Shown one piece after another: positions 26,277 to 34,112 of a DNA stretch of 45,357 bases. Source of the DNA: Acetatifactor sp. Its GTDB lineage: Bacteria; Bacillota; Clostridia; Lachnospirales; Lachnospiraceae. Made by a program: the position numbers and the translations under genes. The stretch is from the NCBI GenBank assembly GCA_016293615.1, contig JAEDDX010000015.1, positions 1 to 45,357 of the forward strand. The letters run 5' to 3'. Under the pieces are notes generated by a model. It saw only the letters and a list, made by a program, of their open reading frames with translations. It was not told where the DNA came from and searched no databases. Numbering within the stretch: the first letter of the stretch is position 1; the number at the start of each line of letters is the position of its first letter.

Positions 26277-26352
26277 TATTTCTTTTCAAAAATAGTGACA
26301 AATATTTATCCTCTGAAGGCTGTTTTCTGTCATATTTTGTAGCGATTCCCTC

Positions 26353-27654
26353 TTATTCTACGCCGAGGAAAAGCGTCGCGGCGGCATCCTCCATGGAATC
26401 CATGCAAATCGTCTCATACAGGGTATCATCCTGCAGTCGGTAACTCGTGGCATTGCCCTGTCCGTCATTGCTGAAAATGGTCCGGTATGCGCCGTGATAA
26501 TACCAGATATCACTTAAGAAAACACCGCCTGATTCGTCCGGCCAGAAGAACAGATACATATGATCCTCGCTTCCTTTTTGCGTCAACATGATCTCTCCGT
26601 CTGTCTCACCGTCATCCGGCAAAAGTGCCGTAAACTCAAATCCCGACTTCTCCACAAAAGCAAGCACTTCCTCATACCCTGCGCTTCCGAGCCGGTCCGT
26701 CATCGGGATCACGATCTCGCGAAACAGGTCGCTTACGAAGGAAGAAATCTCTGCCTGTTCAGGCTGCGTCTGTTCCGAGGCATTGATATTGCCCAGATAA
26801 TTGGGTTCAAACACCTCCGGGTTCTCCCGATAGCTGATTGCAACCCGTATCGGTCCCACGGAATAAGGCGCGATCTCGTAAGCGTCAAACCAGATCACGA
26901 TCTGTTCCGGATAATAGCACCATTTCAGACTATCGCCCGCAAATGCTTCTTCGACCGTCTCACGCCACCACTCGTAAAACTCATCCGTGCCCTCCCAGAC
27001 TTTTTCGGGATACTTCTCCAGCTTCTGCAGGACAATGCTTTTAAAGAGCGGCACATCCGTGATGACATCATCCAGAAGAAGCTTCTTTCCCGTGGAGGTT
27101 TCAAAATTGACTGCCGTATGTACCTCACTCGGATGTATCCCACCCAGATCAGACTGAGAACCGGCTGCCACACTGAACACCTTTTCATCCGACCGCACGA
27201 CACAGGGCAGAAACGAATAGTACCACCCCAACGACTCGCTCTCCGTATACTCTTCTGTCCGAAACAACTCCAGCACCTGTTCGTTTGTCTGTTGTCTTTC
27301 GTCATACCCTGTCTTAATGTATTCGGCAAGTCCCCGCTTCAACGCTTCGTATCCGGGCGAAGTGATAAAAATGTAACGCAGATCTCCGGTATAATCAGGG
27401 GTCTGTGTCTCGTTTTCTTTGCGGAACAGCTCTTCCGTATTCGCTCCGTACACATAGGCCGGTCCCGCCTCCACCCTGACAAAAGTCAGAGATTCCGATT
27501 CCGGTTCCGGTTCTGCCGAACTGCTTTCTGCTATGGTTTCAATTACAGTCGTCTCTGAAGGCTTCATGACTGTTTCCCTCGTTGCGGCCTGACCGCATGA
27601 CGATAGTACAAGACATACAGAAAGCAAAAAAACCGATGTTTTTCTTTTCTTCAT
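26353..27654 (-). CDS. Lipoprotein with DUF3298/RsiV-like domain
   Basis: 433 aa from the ATG at 27654 (GAGG 6 nt upstream; an in-frame start four codons earlier sits on that site). Lipobox LSSC (Cys20), Ser/Glu-rich linker, then a two-part extracellular domain. It includes GGIHPSEVHTAVNFETSTGK, LLLDDVITDVPLFKSIVLQK and a later IVIWFDAYEIAPYSVGPIRV, the pattern of DUF4163/DUF3298 proteins such as the anti-sigma RsiV ectodomain. No anti-sigma segment is seen. A second unassigned domain (about 290-430) follows. Probable last gene of the operon starting at 32199. Function unknown. Confidence 0.78.
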   Translation of the reverse strand: MKKRKTSVFLLSVCLVLSSCGQAATRETVMKPSETTVIETIAESSSAEPEPESESLTFVRVEAGPAYVYGANTEELFRKENETQTPDYTGDLRYIFITSPGYEALKRGLAEYIKTGYDERQQTNEQVLELFRTEEYTESESLGWYYSFLPCVVRSDEKVFSVAAGSQSDLGGIHPSEVHTAVNFETSTGKKLLLDDVITDVPLFKSIVLQKLEKYPEKVWEGTDEFYEWWRETVEEAFAGDSLKWCYYPEQIVIWFDAYEIAPYSVGPIRVAISYRENPEVFEPNYLGNINASEQTQPEQAEISSFVSDLFREIVIPMTDRLGSAGYEEVLAFVEKSGFEFTALLPDDGETDGEIMLTQKGSEDHMYLFFWPDESGGVFLSDIWYYHGAYRTIFSNDGQGNATSYRLQDDTLYETICMDSMEDAAATLFLGVE

Positions 27655-27722
27655 AACATACCTCAACTAACAGTCAAGCATATCCAAAGATATCTCTTTC
27701 CTGGAGTCTCCCTGCAAAATGC

Positions 27723-28916
27723 CTATTTTTTCCCGTTTCTTCTCTTAAGCTGCCTCAGCTTTAGTCCGGTCCGATAGAAATCCTTCGCAGAACAGCCTGC
27801 TCTGCCGCCGCCCGCACAGGCGCAGGCACACGCACACGCACAGGCGCAGGAGCTGTGAACGCAGGAAGAACGCGATCTGCCCGAACGCGTTGTCCCTGAG
27901 CGTCTGGGTGTCTTTGTGACATTGACCCTGACATAGGTATTCGGTATTGCGGAATAGGGATAGAGACCTTCTTTGTCATGCTTCATGGCCTCTTGGTCCT
28001 CAGGTCTGACTTTTATCTCCGATAGCACTTCCTTGCTCTTGACCATATTGTTGCCGCAGAACTGGCAATAATCCTCTCCGGCTTTGCGCACTCCGCCGCA
28101 GCTGGGGCAAAGTCTGTGGTACTCGATTCTGGTTCTGGTAACCTCGGTCTGATATGCGCCCAAACCGCTGTGCCCCCGATAACGCTGATTGGCCAGTCCC
28201 ACCAGCGTGATGATGGCAGCAAGGCCTATCGTAAATGCAGAAACCAAGGCCAGGATTTCCCCTTCATGTTGAAAAGAGCCGTTATTTTTAACATATTTGT
28301 CAGCTGCAAAGGCAAAGGCATCGTTCGGATAGGTTACACATATCCTTGTCTTCTCGCCGGGTTTGAGTTTGACTGTCCAGGAATGATAGCCTTTGTCTAT
28401 CTCGCAGCCGGGCGTCCAGCTGTGCAGTTTATCACTGTTCCAGTATACAGTCAGGTTGTCGACCGCGATGTCATCGAACCAGCCCGGAGTCAGCTCATAT
28501 GTCGTATATCCGTCCTCCAGCCGGTTCATCTCATACATATAATCCTGGGTAATCTGAAAGTCAAAGCTTACCTTCTGCCCCTCATAATACTTTTGTTTCA
28601 AAGTAATCTTCGCATAACTGCCGCCGCTGCTGATGTGACTGATGGATTTGATCGTATCAGACAGTGCGATATAATCCTTCGAGTGGTTGTTCGGCGTACC
28701 GATCTGTACCCACTCAAGCGGTCCCTCAGAGTCCGAATCCAACACCAGCCATTCAATGTGATACTTCATATTCAGGGTAGCATCCTCATTGACATCGACA
28801 GTTATCGTGTAATTCAAGATTTCATCCAAAGGCGCCGCCTCTGCCCTCAGTGCTGCCAGGCCGGTGAAAACCAGGCTGCAAAGGCATACGGCAATCCATC
28901 TACTCAGCTTTTTCAT
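27723..28916 (-). CDS. Membrane protein with zinc ribbon and (Cys-Ala)6 tail
   Basis: 397 aa, no assigned function. Signal peptide (about 1-28, ending AEAAP), a beta-rich extracellular domain resembling DUF2207-type proteins (about 30-200), one membrane helix (about 219-243), then a cytosolic part. That part has a zinc ribbon (C270, C273, C284, C287) and an Arg/Ser-rich tail carrying six Cys-Ala dipeptides (residues 357-368, bases 27813-27848), GGGRAGC and SAKDFY. The tail ends basic (RRNGKK). The ATG at 28916 lies 4 nt after AGGAGG, inside the end of the radical SAM gene (17-bp overlap). The predicted topology puts the Cys-Ala tail in the cytosol, where the radical SAM enzyme could reach it. 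Confidence 0.85.
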   Translation of the reverse strand: MKKLSRWIAVCLCSLVFTGLAALRAEAAPLDEILNYTITVDVNEDATLNMKYHIEWLVLDSDSEGPLEWVQIGTPNNHSKDYIALSDTIKSISHISSGGSYAKITLKQKYYEGQKVSFDFQITQDYMYEMNRLEDGYTTYELTPGWFDDIAVDNLTVYWNSDKLHSWTPGCEIDKGYHSWTVKLKPGEKTRICVTYPNDAFAFAADKYVKNNGSFQHEGEILALVSAFTIGLAAIITLVGLANQRYRGHSGLGAYQTEVTRTRIEYHRLCPSCGGVRKAGEDYCQFCGNNMVKSKEVLSEIKVRPEDQEAMKHDKEGLYPYSAIPNTYVRVNVTKTPRRSGTTRSGRSRSSCVHSSCACACACACACAGGGRAGCSAKDFYRTGLKLRQLKRRNGKK

Positions 28917-30279
28917 GCTTCCTCCTCAAAGGGCATTCCCCCAGCATCTGAGCGGAATACTCTCTTCTCTTCACGCATTTTTCACTATTCCAGATACTGT
29001 CCCAATCATCGCCAAGCAGATTGCCCAGCACGCCGTCCGACAGCCAGCTCTGGCAGCTGACGACATTCCCCGCGGGTGTCACTGCCATATTGCTTAAACA
29101 CGCGCCGCAGGCAGGTGCCGTAATGCCCAGTTCTTCACAGAACGAGCTCTCTACCCACCCCGGTGATGTGAAGCTGATCTCCATTCCGTTTGCGAAGCAG
29201 TATGCGACAGCCTCCGCGAGGACCGATTTTATCTCTTCGGTGCTCAGCTGAAGCTGCTCCGACTCTTCACTCGTCGCATTTCCGGTCGTGATCAGTCCCG
29301 AACAGGTCACATAGCGCACCCCTCTCGCATGCAGAAACTGCAGCGTCTTTTGATATTCTCTGTTCAGGGTACACAGCGGCGTGTTGATGCTGACACTGAT
29401 ACCTGCGGCCAGGGCATTGTCAATGCCTGCCAGAGTGTCCTCATAGTGATCTGCGCCGACCAGACGGTTATGTATCTCCTTCTCACAGGAATAAAAGGTA
29501 ATCTGCACACTGTCCAGAGAAGCCGCATGAAGCTGTTCACACAGCTCCTTCGTCAGACGGATTCCGTTTGTGTTGAGTCTCGTCACAAACCATCTTGCAT
29601 GCTCCACAAGCTCTGTCAGATCGTCCCGCATCGTGGGTTCACCGCCGGTGAATGTAAGCTGCGGAATCCCGATTTCCCTGCACTTATCAATCAGTCTTTT
29701 CCACTCATCTGTAGAGAGTTCCTGCTCCTGTGACTGCTCCTGTCCGGCTGCATAGCAATGTACGCACCTCTGATTGCAGTGCCATTTTCCGTCTCTCGTC
29801 ATGGCGCTGACCATCAGGTCCATTCGATGAGGCGCACGCATATAAGGCGCATACTCTCCAAACGTCATATAACCGATCTGCTCATCGACAGGCTCACCTG
29901 CCGCGACCTGCTGAAACGCCATCATCATCCGGTAAAGGTCATCACGGAATCGCTTCTTTGACACAAAAGGATATACCTTTCTCATCCCCTTCGCCGTCTG
30001 CTCCATGATCCTCGCAGCATCCGCATCCGTGATTTCTCTGCCGTCGTATTGATTCACCTGCCCGATAAACTCCGAGAGCAGAATACTCCATGCCACATTT
30101 ACGGGTATGATATCCTGCCCGTTGATAATAGCCACACTCTCTCCAATCTCTTCTCCCTCATACTTCGGAGGGATCAGATGAATCCGGATAACTCCCGGTC
30201 CCTCAGGGTCCAGTGTGGTATGCAGAACCTCTCCGAAATGCTCTGCTGCATACTTTTTCTCTCTGTATGTTGCCTTCAT
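28900..30279 (-). CDS. Radical SAM protein with SPASM-like C-terminus
   Basis: 459 aa. The [4Fe-4S] radical SAM site is C168-x3-C172-x2-C175 (CNQRCVHC), followed by the SAM-binding TFTGGEPTMRDD (about 209-219). The C-terminal auxiliary-cluster region has Cys 391, 394, 409, 435 and 449, with TPAGNVVSC and LGNLLGDDWDSIW as in SPASM/Twitch proteins, which modify peptides or proteins. An N-terminal domain of about 160 residues precedes the core; residues about 48-100 (IINGQDIIPVNVAWSILLSE...) loosely recall PqqD/RRE folds, which is a guess. It overlaps the Cys-Ala membrane protein gene by 17 bp and follows the GGDEF gene by 18 bp. GGAGG lies 11 nt before its ATG. Confidence 0.9.
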   Translation of the reverse strand: MKATYREKKYAAEHFGEVLHTTLDPEGPGVIRIHLIPPKYEGEEIGESVAIINGQDIIPVNVAWSILLSEFIGQVNQYDGREITDADAARIMEQTAKGMRKVYPFVSKKRFRDDLYRMMMAFQQVAAGEPVDEQIGYMTFGEYAPYMRAPHRMDLMVSAMTRDGKWHCNQRCVHCYAAGQEQSQEQELSTDEWKRLIDKCREIGIPQLTFTGGEPTMRDDLTELVEHARWFVTRLNTNGIRLTKELCEQLHAASLDSVQITFYSCEKEIHNRLVGADHYEDTLAGIDNALAAGISVSINTPLCTLNREYQKTLQFLHARGVRYVTCSGLITTGNATSEESEQLQLSTEEIKSVLAEAVAYCFANGMEISFTSPGWVESSFCEELGITAPACGACLSNMAVTPAGNVVSCQSWLSDGVLGNLLGDDWDSIWNSEKCVKRREYSAQMLGECPLRRKHEKAE

Positions 30280-30297
30280 GCAAACTTAGTCCTCCGC

Positions 30298-32199
30298 CTA
30301 CTGTTTCTTCATCCTTGCCTTATTCTCATACATCAGAGCGTCTGCCCTGTTGAAGACATCTGTGAACTGACAATCCCTTGTTCGGTCGAAGGCAGCCAGA
30401 CCGGATGCAATCGATATCTTCTCTGTCTCAGCTTCTTTTATATACTTTGATTCCTCCATGATGCCTTTCATGGTATCCAGCAAAGAATCCCTGTTTTTAT
30501 AATCATCATTCTCCAGAATCACGGCAAACTCGTCACCGCCGATTCGATAAACCGCGCTCTTCTTGAATACATTGCAGATCAGTCTGCAGCAATTGACAAT
30601 GTATTCATCTCCCGCCTCATGTCCCAGTCCGTCATTGATTTTCTTCAGGTTGTTGATATCGAATACGGCAACCGCAAAGGCAAACTCCTCTTCCGTTCTG
30701 ATACCGTTTTGGATTCTTTCGATTCTCGACTTATAAGCCGTTCGGTTTTTCACATGCGTCAAAGCGTCGGTTTCGGTCAGCTCCAGCAGACGGTCTGTCA
30801 GCACGCCGACCCGCAGATCCCGCAGATATTTACCGAGTATGATATTGATCCGTTCCACATATTTCCGGATAAACTGATCATCCCTAACCTTGGCGAAATC
30901 ATCCCCGAAAACGATATATCCCATGTTGATCTGCTCTTCATGAAGCGGCAGGAACAGAAACTGATGATTCTGCGTATCATCCGTCCCCTGCGGCACAAGC
31001 TTTCGGGATGCAAATGACGGATCAGAAACGATCGAATCGCCCACGGCAGAAAAAACAGCATCCATCCTCTCCGAATATCCCTGTTCCCACATCTGTTTAT
31101 CCTGCTGGTATACAGACTCCTCAAAGGCAGGCTCCAGAATCACATGAAAAGAATTCTTATGATACTCCGAAAATCCTCGATGAATCTGCGCAAAACTTTC
31201 CTTCAGATCCTTATAGCATTTTCCCTGCATAATGACTCTCTCCATCATGGAAAGATTCTGGTCAAACAGGGCTCGATTGACATTGTCCAGGAACTTATTT
31301 TTTCCCAAGGCTTTCCTGATTGCGCCGAAATCTCTTGCCGTCATACATCCGCAGCTTTCACTGGGACAAAACTCACAGGCGATCATCTGCTTCTTTTCAC
31401 TCTCCACGCCCTGCATTGCAGCAATCAGCGTCTCCGCACTTCTCTTTCCCAACAAATCAAATCTCTGATCCACGGAACTGATGGAAGGGTCGTAGATCTG
31501 CGCATACAGCTCATTATCGAAGCCGGTAACCAGCAGGTCCTCCGGCACACGATATCCGTAATCCTGCAATACGGAGCATACGACCATAGCCATCTTATCG
31601 TTGGCACAGACGAACACCTCCGGCAGTGCCTTCGCAGCGATTCTGGCTTTGACAGCCCTTGCGGCTTCCCCCAGATCCCAGTTGGTATAGGCAATATCAT
31701 CCTCCGTTATTTCAATGCCGTGTGCGGCGGCGGAATCCAACAACGCCTGCTGTCTGGTATTGGAGTCCATATTTTCATGGCTTCCGGCGATAAACACGAC
31801 ACGCTTCACATGATGGACCTCAAACAGATGGTCACAGAGTGCCCTTGCACCGATATAGTTATCCGAGCCCACGAAATAACCGTCCTGCTTGTCGCTTCCC
31901 GTATAAACAACCGGAATCTTCGCTTCCAGGCACCGCCTGTTGATATCACCGAGCACCTCGGGGAAATCGATGCCGTTCGCAAATACCATTGCCCCGTCAA
32001 AGTCTTCCAGATGGGGCAGCTGAAAAATGTTCACTTCTCCCTTCATATGTGTATTCTTGTCGGTAAACGTCGGATAGCACAAAAACAGATATAGATCCAC
32101 CGAATCCTGTTCGACAGCCTTCCTGGCTCCTGTCACATACTGATACAGATTCTCTGCCGCCCATCCTGTCGCAAAAATCGCTATTTTCTTCTTACTCAT
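30298..32199 (-). CDS. Sugar-binding-like sensor fused to GGDEF diguanylate cyclase
   Basis: 633 aa. Residues about 1-290 are a LacI/periplasmic-binding-protein-like ligand domain without a DNA-binding helix-turn-helix: KKKIAIFATGWAAENLYQYV, VVFIAGSHENMDSNTRQQAL, EVFVCANDKMAMVVCSVLQ and DLLVTGFDNE. A middle region (about 300-470) with CEFCPSESCGC is unassigned. The C-terminus is a GGDEF domain with TDALTHVKNRTAY and an intact YRIGGDEFAVIL, so it probably makes c-di-GMP. The RxxD inhibitory site is absent (FKKS at that position). No membrane segment, so it senses a cytosolic ligand. The ATG at 32199 follows GGAGG by 7 nt. First gene of the radical SAM operon. Confidence 0.87.
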   Translation of the reverse strand: MSKKKIAIFATGWAAENLYQYVTGARKAVEQDSVDLYLFLCYPTFTDKNTHMKGEVNIFQLPHLEDFDGAMVFANGIDFPEVLGDINRRCLEAKIPVVYTGSDKQDGYFVGSDNYIGARALCDHLFEVHHVKRVVFIAGSHENMDSNTRQQALLDSAAAHGIEITEDDIAYTNWDLGEAARAVKARIAAKALPEVFVCANDKMAMVVCSVLQDYGYRVPEDLLVTGFDNELYAQIYDPSISSVDQRFDLLGKRSAETLIAAMQGVESEKKQMIACEFCPSESCGCMTARDFGAIRKALGKNKFLDNVNRALFDQNLSMMERVIMQGKCYKDLKESFAQIHRGFSEYHKNSFHVILEPAFEESVYQQDKQMWEQGYSERMDAVFSAVGDSIVSDPSFASRKLVPQGTDDTQNHQFLFLPLHEEQINMGYIVFGDDFAKVRDDQFIRKYVERINIILGKYLRDLRVGVLTDRLLELTETDALTHVKNRTAYKSRIERIQNGIRTEEEFAFAVAVFDINNLKKINDGLGHEAGDEYIVNCCRLICNVFKKSAVYRIGGDEFAVILENDDYKNRDSLLDTMKGIMEESKYIKEAETEKISIASGLAAFDRTRDCQFTDVFNRADALMYENKARMKKQ

Positions 32200-32223
32200 A
32201 CCTTCGCCTCCCCGCAGAAATCC

Positions 32224-32290
32224 CTTCAAAGGTAACCCACGCCCGGCTTTACCGGGAACGGGTCACACACCGGTGACAGGTCCCGTCACT
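32224..32290 (-). promoter_or_regulatory. Structured leader before the GGDEF gene
   Basis: Minus strand order: GTGAC (32285-32289), GTCAC (32273-32277), GTGACCC (32260-32266), CCCGG (32252-32256), CCGGG (32242-32246), GGGTTAC (32232-32238). GTCAC can pair with either flanking GTGAC, and GTGACCC can instead pair with GGGTTAC, enclosing CCCGG/CCGGG. These alternatives are mutually exclusive, as in riboswitches or attenuators. I do not match it to a known class. The first GTGAC lies about at the predicted transcript start and may act only as DNA. Confidence 0.45.
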
Positions 32291-32293
32291 CAA

Positions 32294-32322
32294 ATTATAA
32301 CACATGTACGAAAAAAGAGAAA
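32294..32322 (-). promoter_or_regulatory. Putative promoter of the GGDEF/radical SAM operon
   Basis: Minus strand: a perfect TATAAT at 32294-32299, 17-nt spacer, and a poor -35 (TTTCTC, 32317-32322). The weak -35 suggests activation or another factor is needed. Confidence 0.45.
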
Positions 32323-32332
32323 GAGGTTGGAC

Positions 32333-32362
32333 AAAAAGGAGCCACCCCGCAGGGCAGCTCCC
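32333..32362 (-). terminator. Intrinsic terminator after the AgcS symporter gene
   Basis: Minus strand GGGAGCTGCCC-TGC-GGGGTGGCTCC followed by TTTTTG. Strong GC stem and T-run, about 25 nt after the symporter stop. Confidence 0.85.
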
Positions 32363-32386
32363 GTCATTCTGAAATCAGGAATTCTT

Positions 32387-33919
32387 TTATTCTTCACCGT
32401 TCTTCACTGCAGCGGCAAACTCAGCCTGAATTGCAGGATCGTAAGAAAGGATCGGCTCAATATCTTCTCCCTTGATCTTACGGGCCACATAGTTTCTCGT
32501 AATCTTAATAACAAGAGGAGTCATGGCAAGCACACCGATTAAGTTGGGGATCATCATCAGACCATTGAAGGTATCGGAGATGTCCCATGCCAGAGAGGAA
32601 GTCATGATTGCACCGGAAACCATCATCAGCACGAAGATAACCTTGTAAATCCTGGTGCCCTTCACGCCGAACAGATACTCAACTGCCTTTGAGCCGTAAT
32701 GAGACCAACCCATAACGGTTGTGAACGCGAACAGCAGCATGGCAAGTGCGATGAACCACTCACCGGCTTTGCCGAAGATATTGCCGAATGCCGTTGCAAC
32801 CAAGGTTGCATCCTTAGTGCCTTCCGCAACCAGACCTGTCTCCAGATCAATGGCGCCGGAGGAAAGTACAACAATTGCAGTCATGGTACATACGACCATA
32901 GTGTCCGCAAATACTTCAAAGATACCCCAAAGACCCTGCTTTACAGGTTCCTTGACATTGGAGTTCGCATGCACCATAACGGAGGAGCCAAGACCGGCCT
33001 CGTTGGAGAACACACCTCTCTTACATCCGTTCTTCACAGGTCCGTCCAAAATCATCTTTATTACAGAACCGCTCACACCGCCGGCAACTGCTCTCGGGAT
33101 GAAAGCAAACTTAAAGATTGATACAAACATTGCGCCGACCATATTGATATGGCAGGCGAAAATGATCAGTGCTCCGATGACATATACCACAGCCATGAAA
33201 GGCACAACCTTCTCTGCGAAGGAAGCAATTCTCTGCAGACCGCCGAGAATGATGAATCCGCCGACGATCATCAGGCAGATGCCGATCAGCCAGTTGATTG
33301 CGGTAACATCCTGCACATTGCCGAAGAATGCAGACTGCAGATTGATGGTGATCTTGTTGATCTGACCCATATTTCCGATACCGAAGGAAGCAAGGATCGC
33401 AAAAATCGAGAAGATAACGGCAAGGACCTTACCGATCTGCTTGCATCCCTTATAGGAACCGAGACCGTCCTGCAGATAGTACATTGCACCGCCGGACCAC
33501 TCTCCTTCTTTGTTTTTACGACGGAAATAGATACCAAGTATATTTTCGGAATAGTTTGTCATCATTCCGAGGAATGCCGCAACCCACATCCAGAATACCG
33601 CTCCGGGGCCGCCGACACAGATAGCCGCCGCAACGCCGGCGATATTACCGGTACCGATCGTTGCTGCCAGTGCGGTACAAAGTGCCTGGAACTGTGATAC
33701 GGTTCCTGACTTCTTGCCCAGCTTGGCGTGTGTATCCTTCTTGAATACAGAGCCGATCGTCTTACCCCACCAATGCTTCAAATGTGAAATCTGAAAGCAC
33801 TTTGTGATGACCGTGCAGATGAGACCGGTTCCAAGCAGCAGCACCAGCGCAAACCATCCCCACGCGAAGCTGTTGACGACATTGTTGACCTGTTCAACCT
33901 TTTCTAAGAAATTTTCCAT
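32387..33919 (-). CDS. Alanine/glycine:cation symporter (AgcS family)
   Basis: 510-aa polytopic membrane protein (about 11 helices) of the alanine or glycine:cation symporter family. Signatures: FQALCTALAATIGTGNIAGV, GGPGAVFWMWVAAFLGMMTN, GVFSNEAGLGSSVMVHA and FTTVMGWSHYGSKAVEYLFG. It imports alanine or glycine with Na+ or H+. Its mRNA leader is a glycine riboswitch (33929-34024), which makes glycine the likely physiological substrate. Single-gene unit with its own promoter and terminator. Confidence 0.95.
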   Translation of the reverse strand: MENFLEKVEQVNNVVNSFAWGWFALVLLLGTGLICTVITKCFQISHLKHWWGKTIGSVFKKDTHAKLGKKSGTVSQFQALCTALAATIGTGNIAGVAAAICVGGPGAVFWMWVAAFLGMMTNYSENILGIYFRRKNKEGEWSGGAMYYLQDGLGSYKGCKQIGKVLAVIFSIFAILASFGIGNMGQINKITINLQSAFFGNVQDVTAINWLIGICLMIVGGFIILGGLQRIASFAEKVVPFMAVVYVIGALIIFACHINMVGAMFVSIFKFAFIPRAVAGGVSGSVIKMILDGPVKNGCKRGVFSNEAGLGSSVMVHANSNVKEPVKQGLWGIFEVFADTMVVCTMTAIVVLSSGAIDLETGLVAEGTKDATLVATAFGNIFGKAGEWFIALAMLLFAFTTVMGWSHYGSKAVEYLFGVKGTRIYKVIFVLMMVSGAIMTSSLAWDISDTFNGLMMIPNLIGVLAMTPLVIKITRNYVARKIKGEDIEPILSYDPAIQAEFAAAVKNGEE

Positions 33920-33928
33920 ATGTTTCTC

Positions 33929-34024
33929 CTGTCCTTTTGCCTGAGAGATTGACCGGCCAAGGCGCTCTTCTTCATATTTTGACCGGTTTTACACCTTCGG
34001 CGCCCGTTCAACGGGACTCTCCAG
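33929..34024 (-). promoter_or_regulatory. Glycine riboswitch (single aptamer)
   Basis: Minus strand carries the diagnostic elements in order: GGAGAGTCCCG, GGGCGCCGAAGGTGTAAA, then GCCTTGGCCGGTCAA, CTCTCAGGCAAAAGGACAG. GGAGAG pairs with CTCTC to close P1. Only one aptamer is visible; upstream sequence is promoter. The element ends directly at the SD (AGGACAGGAG), 10 nt before the symporter ATG, so ligand binding probably controls translation start. Confidence 0.93.
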
Positions 34025-34039
34025 TACTAGCGCGTTAAC

Positions 34040-34068
34040 AGAATATCATACTGTATTCGACAATGCAA
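34040..34068 (-). promoter_or_regulatory. Promoter of the riboswitch-symporter transcript
   Basis: Minus strand TTGCAT (34063-34068), 17-nt spacer, TATTCT (34040-34045). The predicted start near 34033 lies about 10 nt before the aptamer. Confidence 0.65.
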
Positions 34069-34112
34069 CAAAAAATTTAGCAAGCTAAAGCGTTATAATA
34101 GCAGAGTGATCT

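Noticed and set aside
33929..34068. Tandem glycine riboswitch with two aptamers
   Set aside because: Only one set of conserved motifs is visible and the sequence upstream is a promoter.
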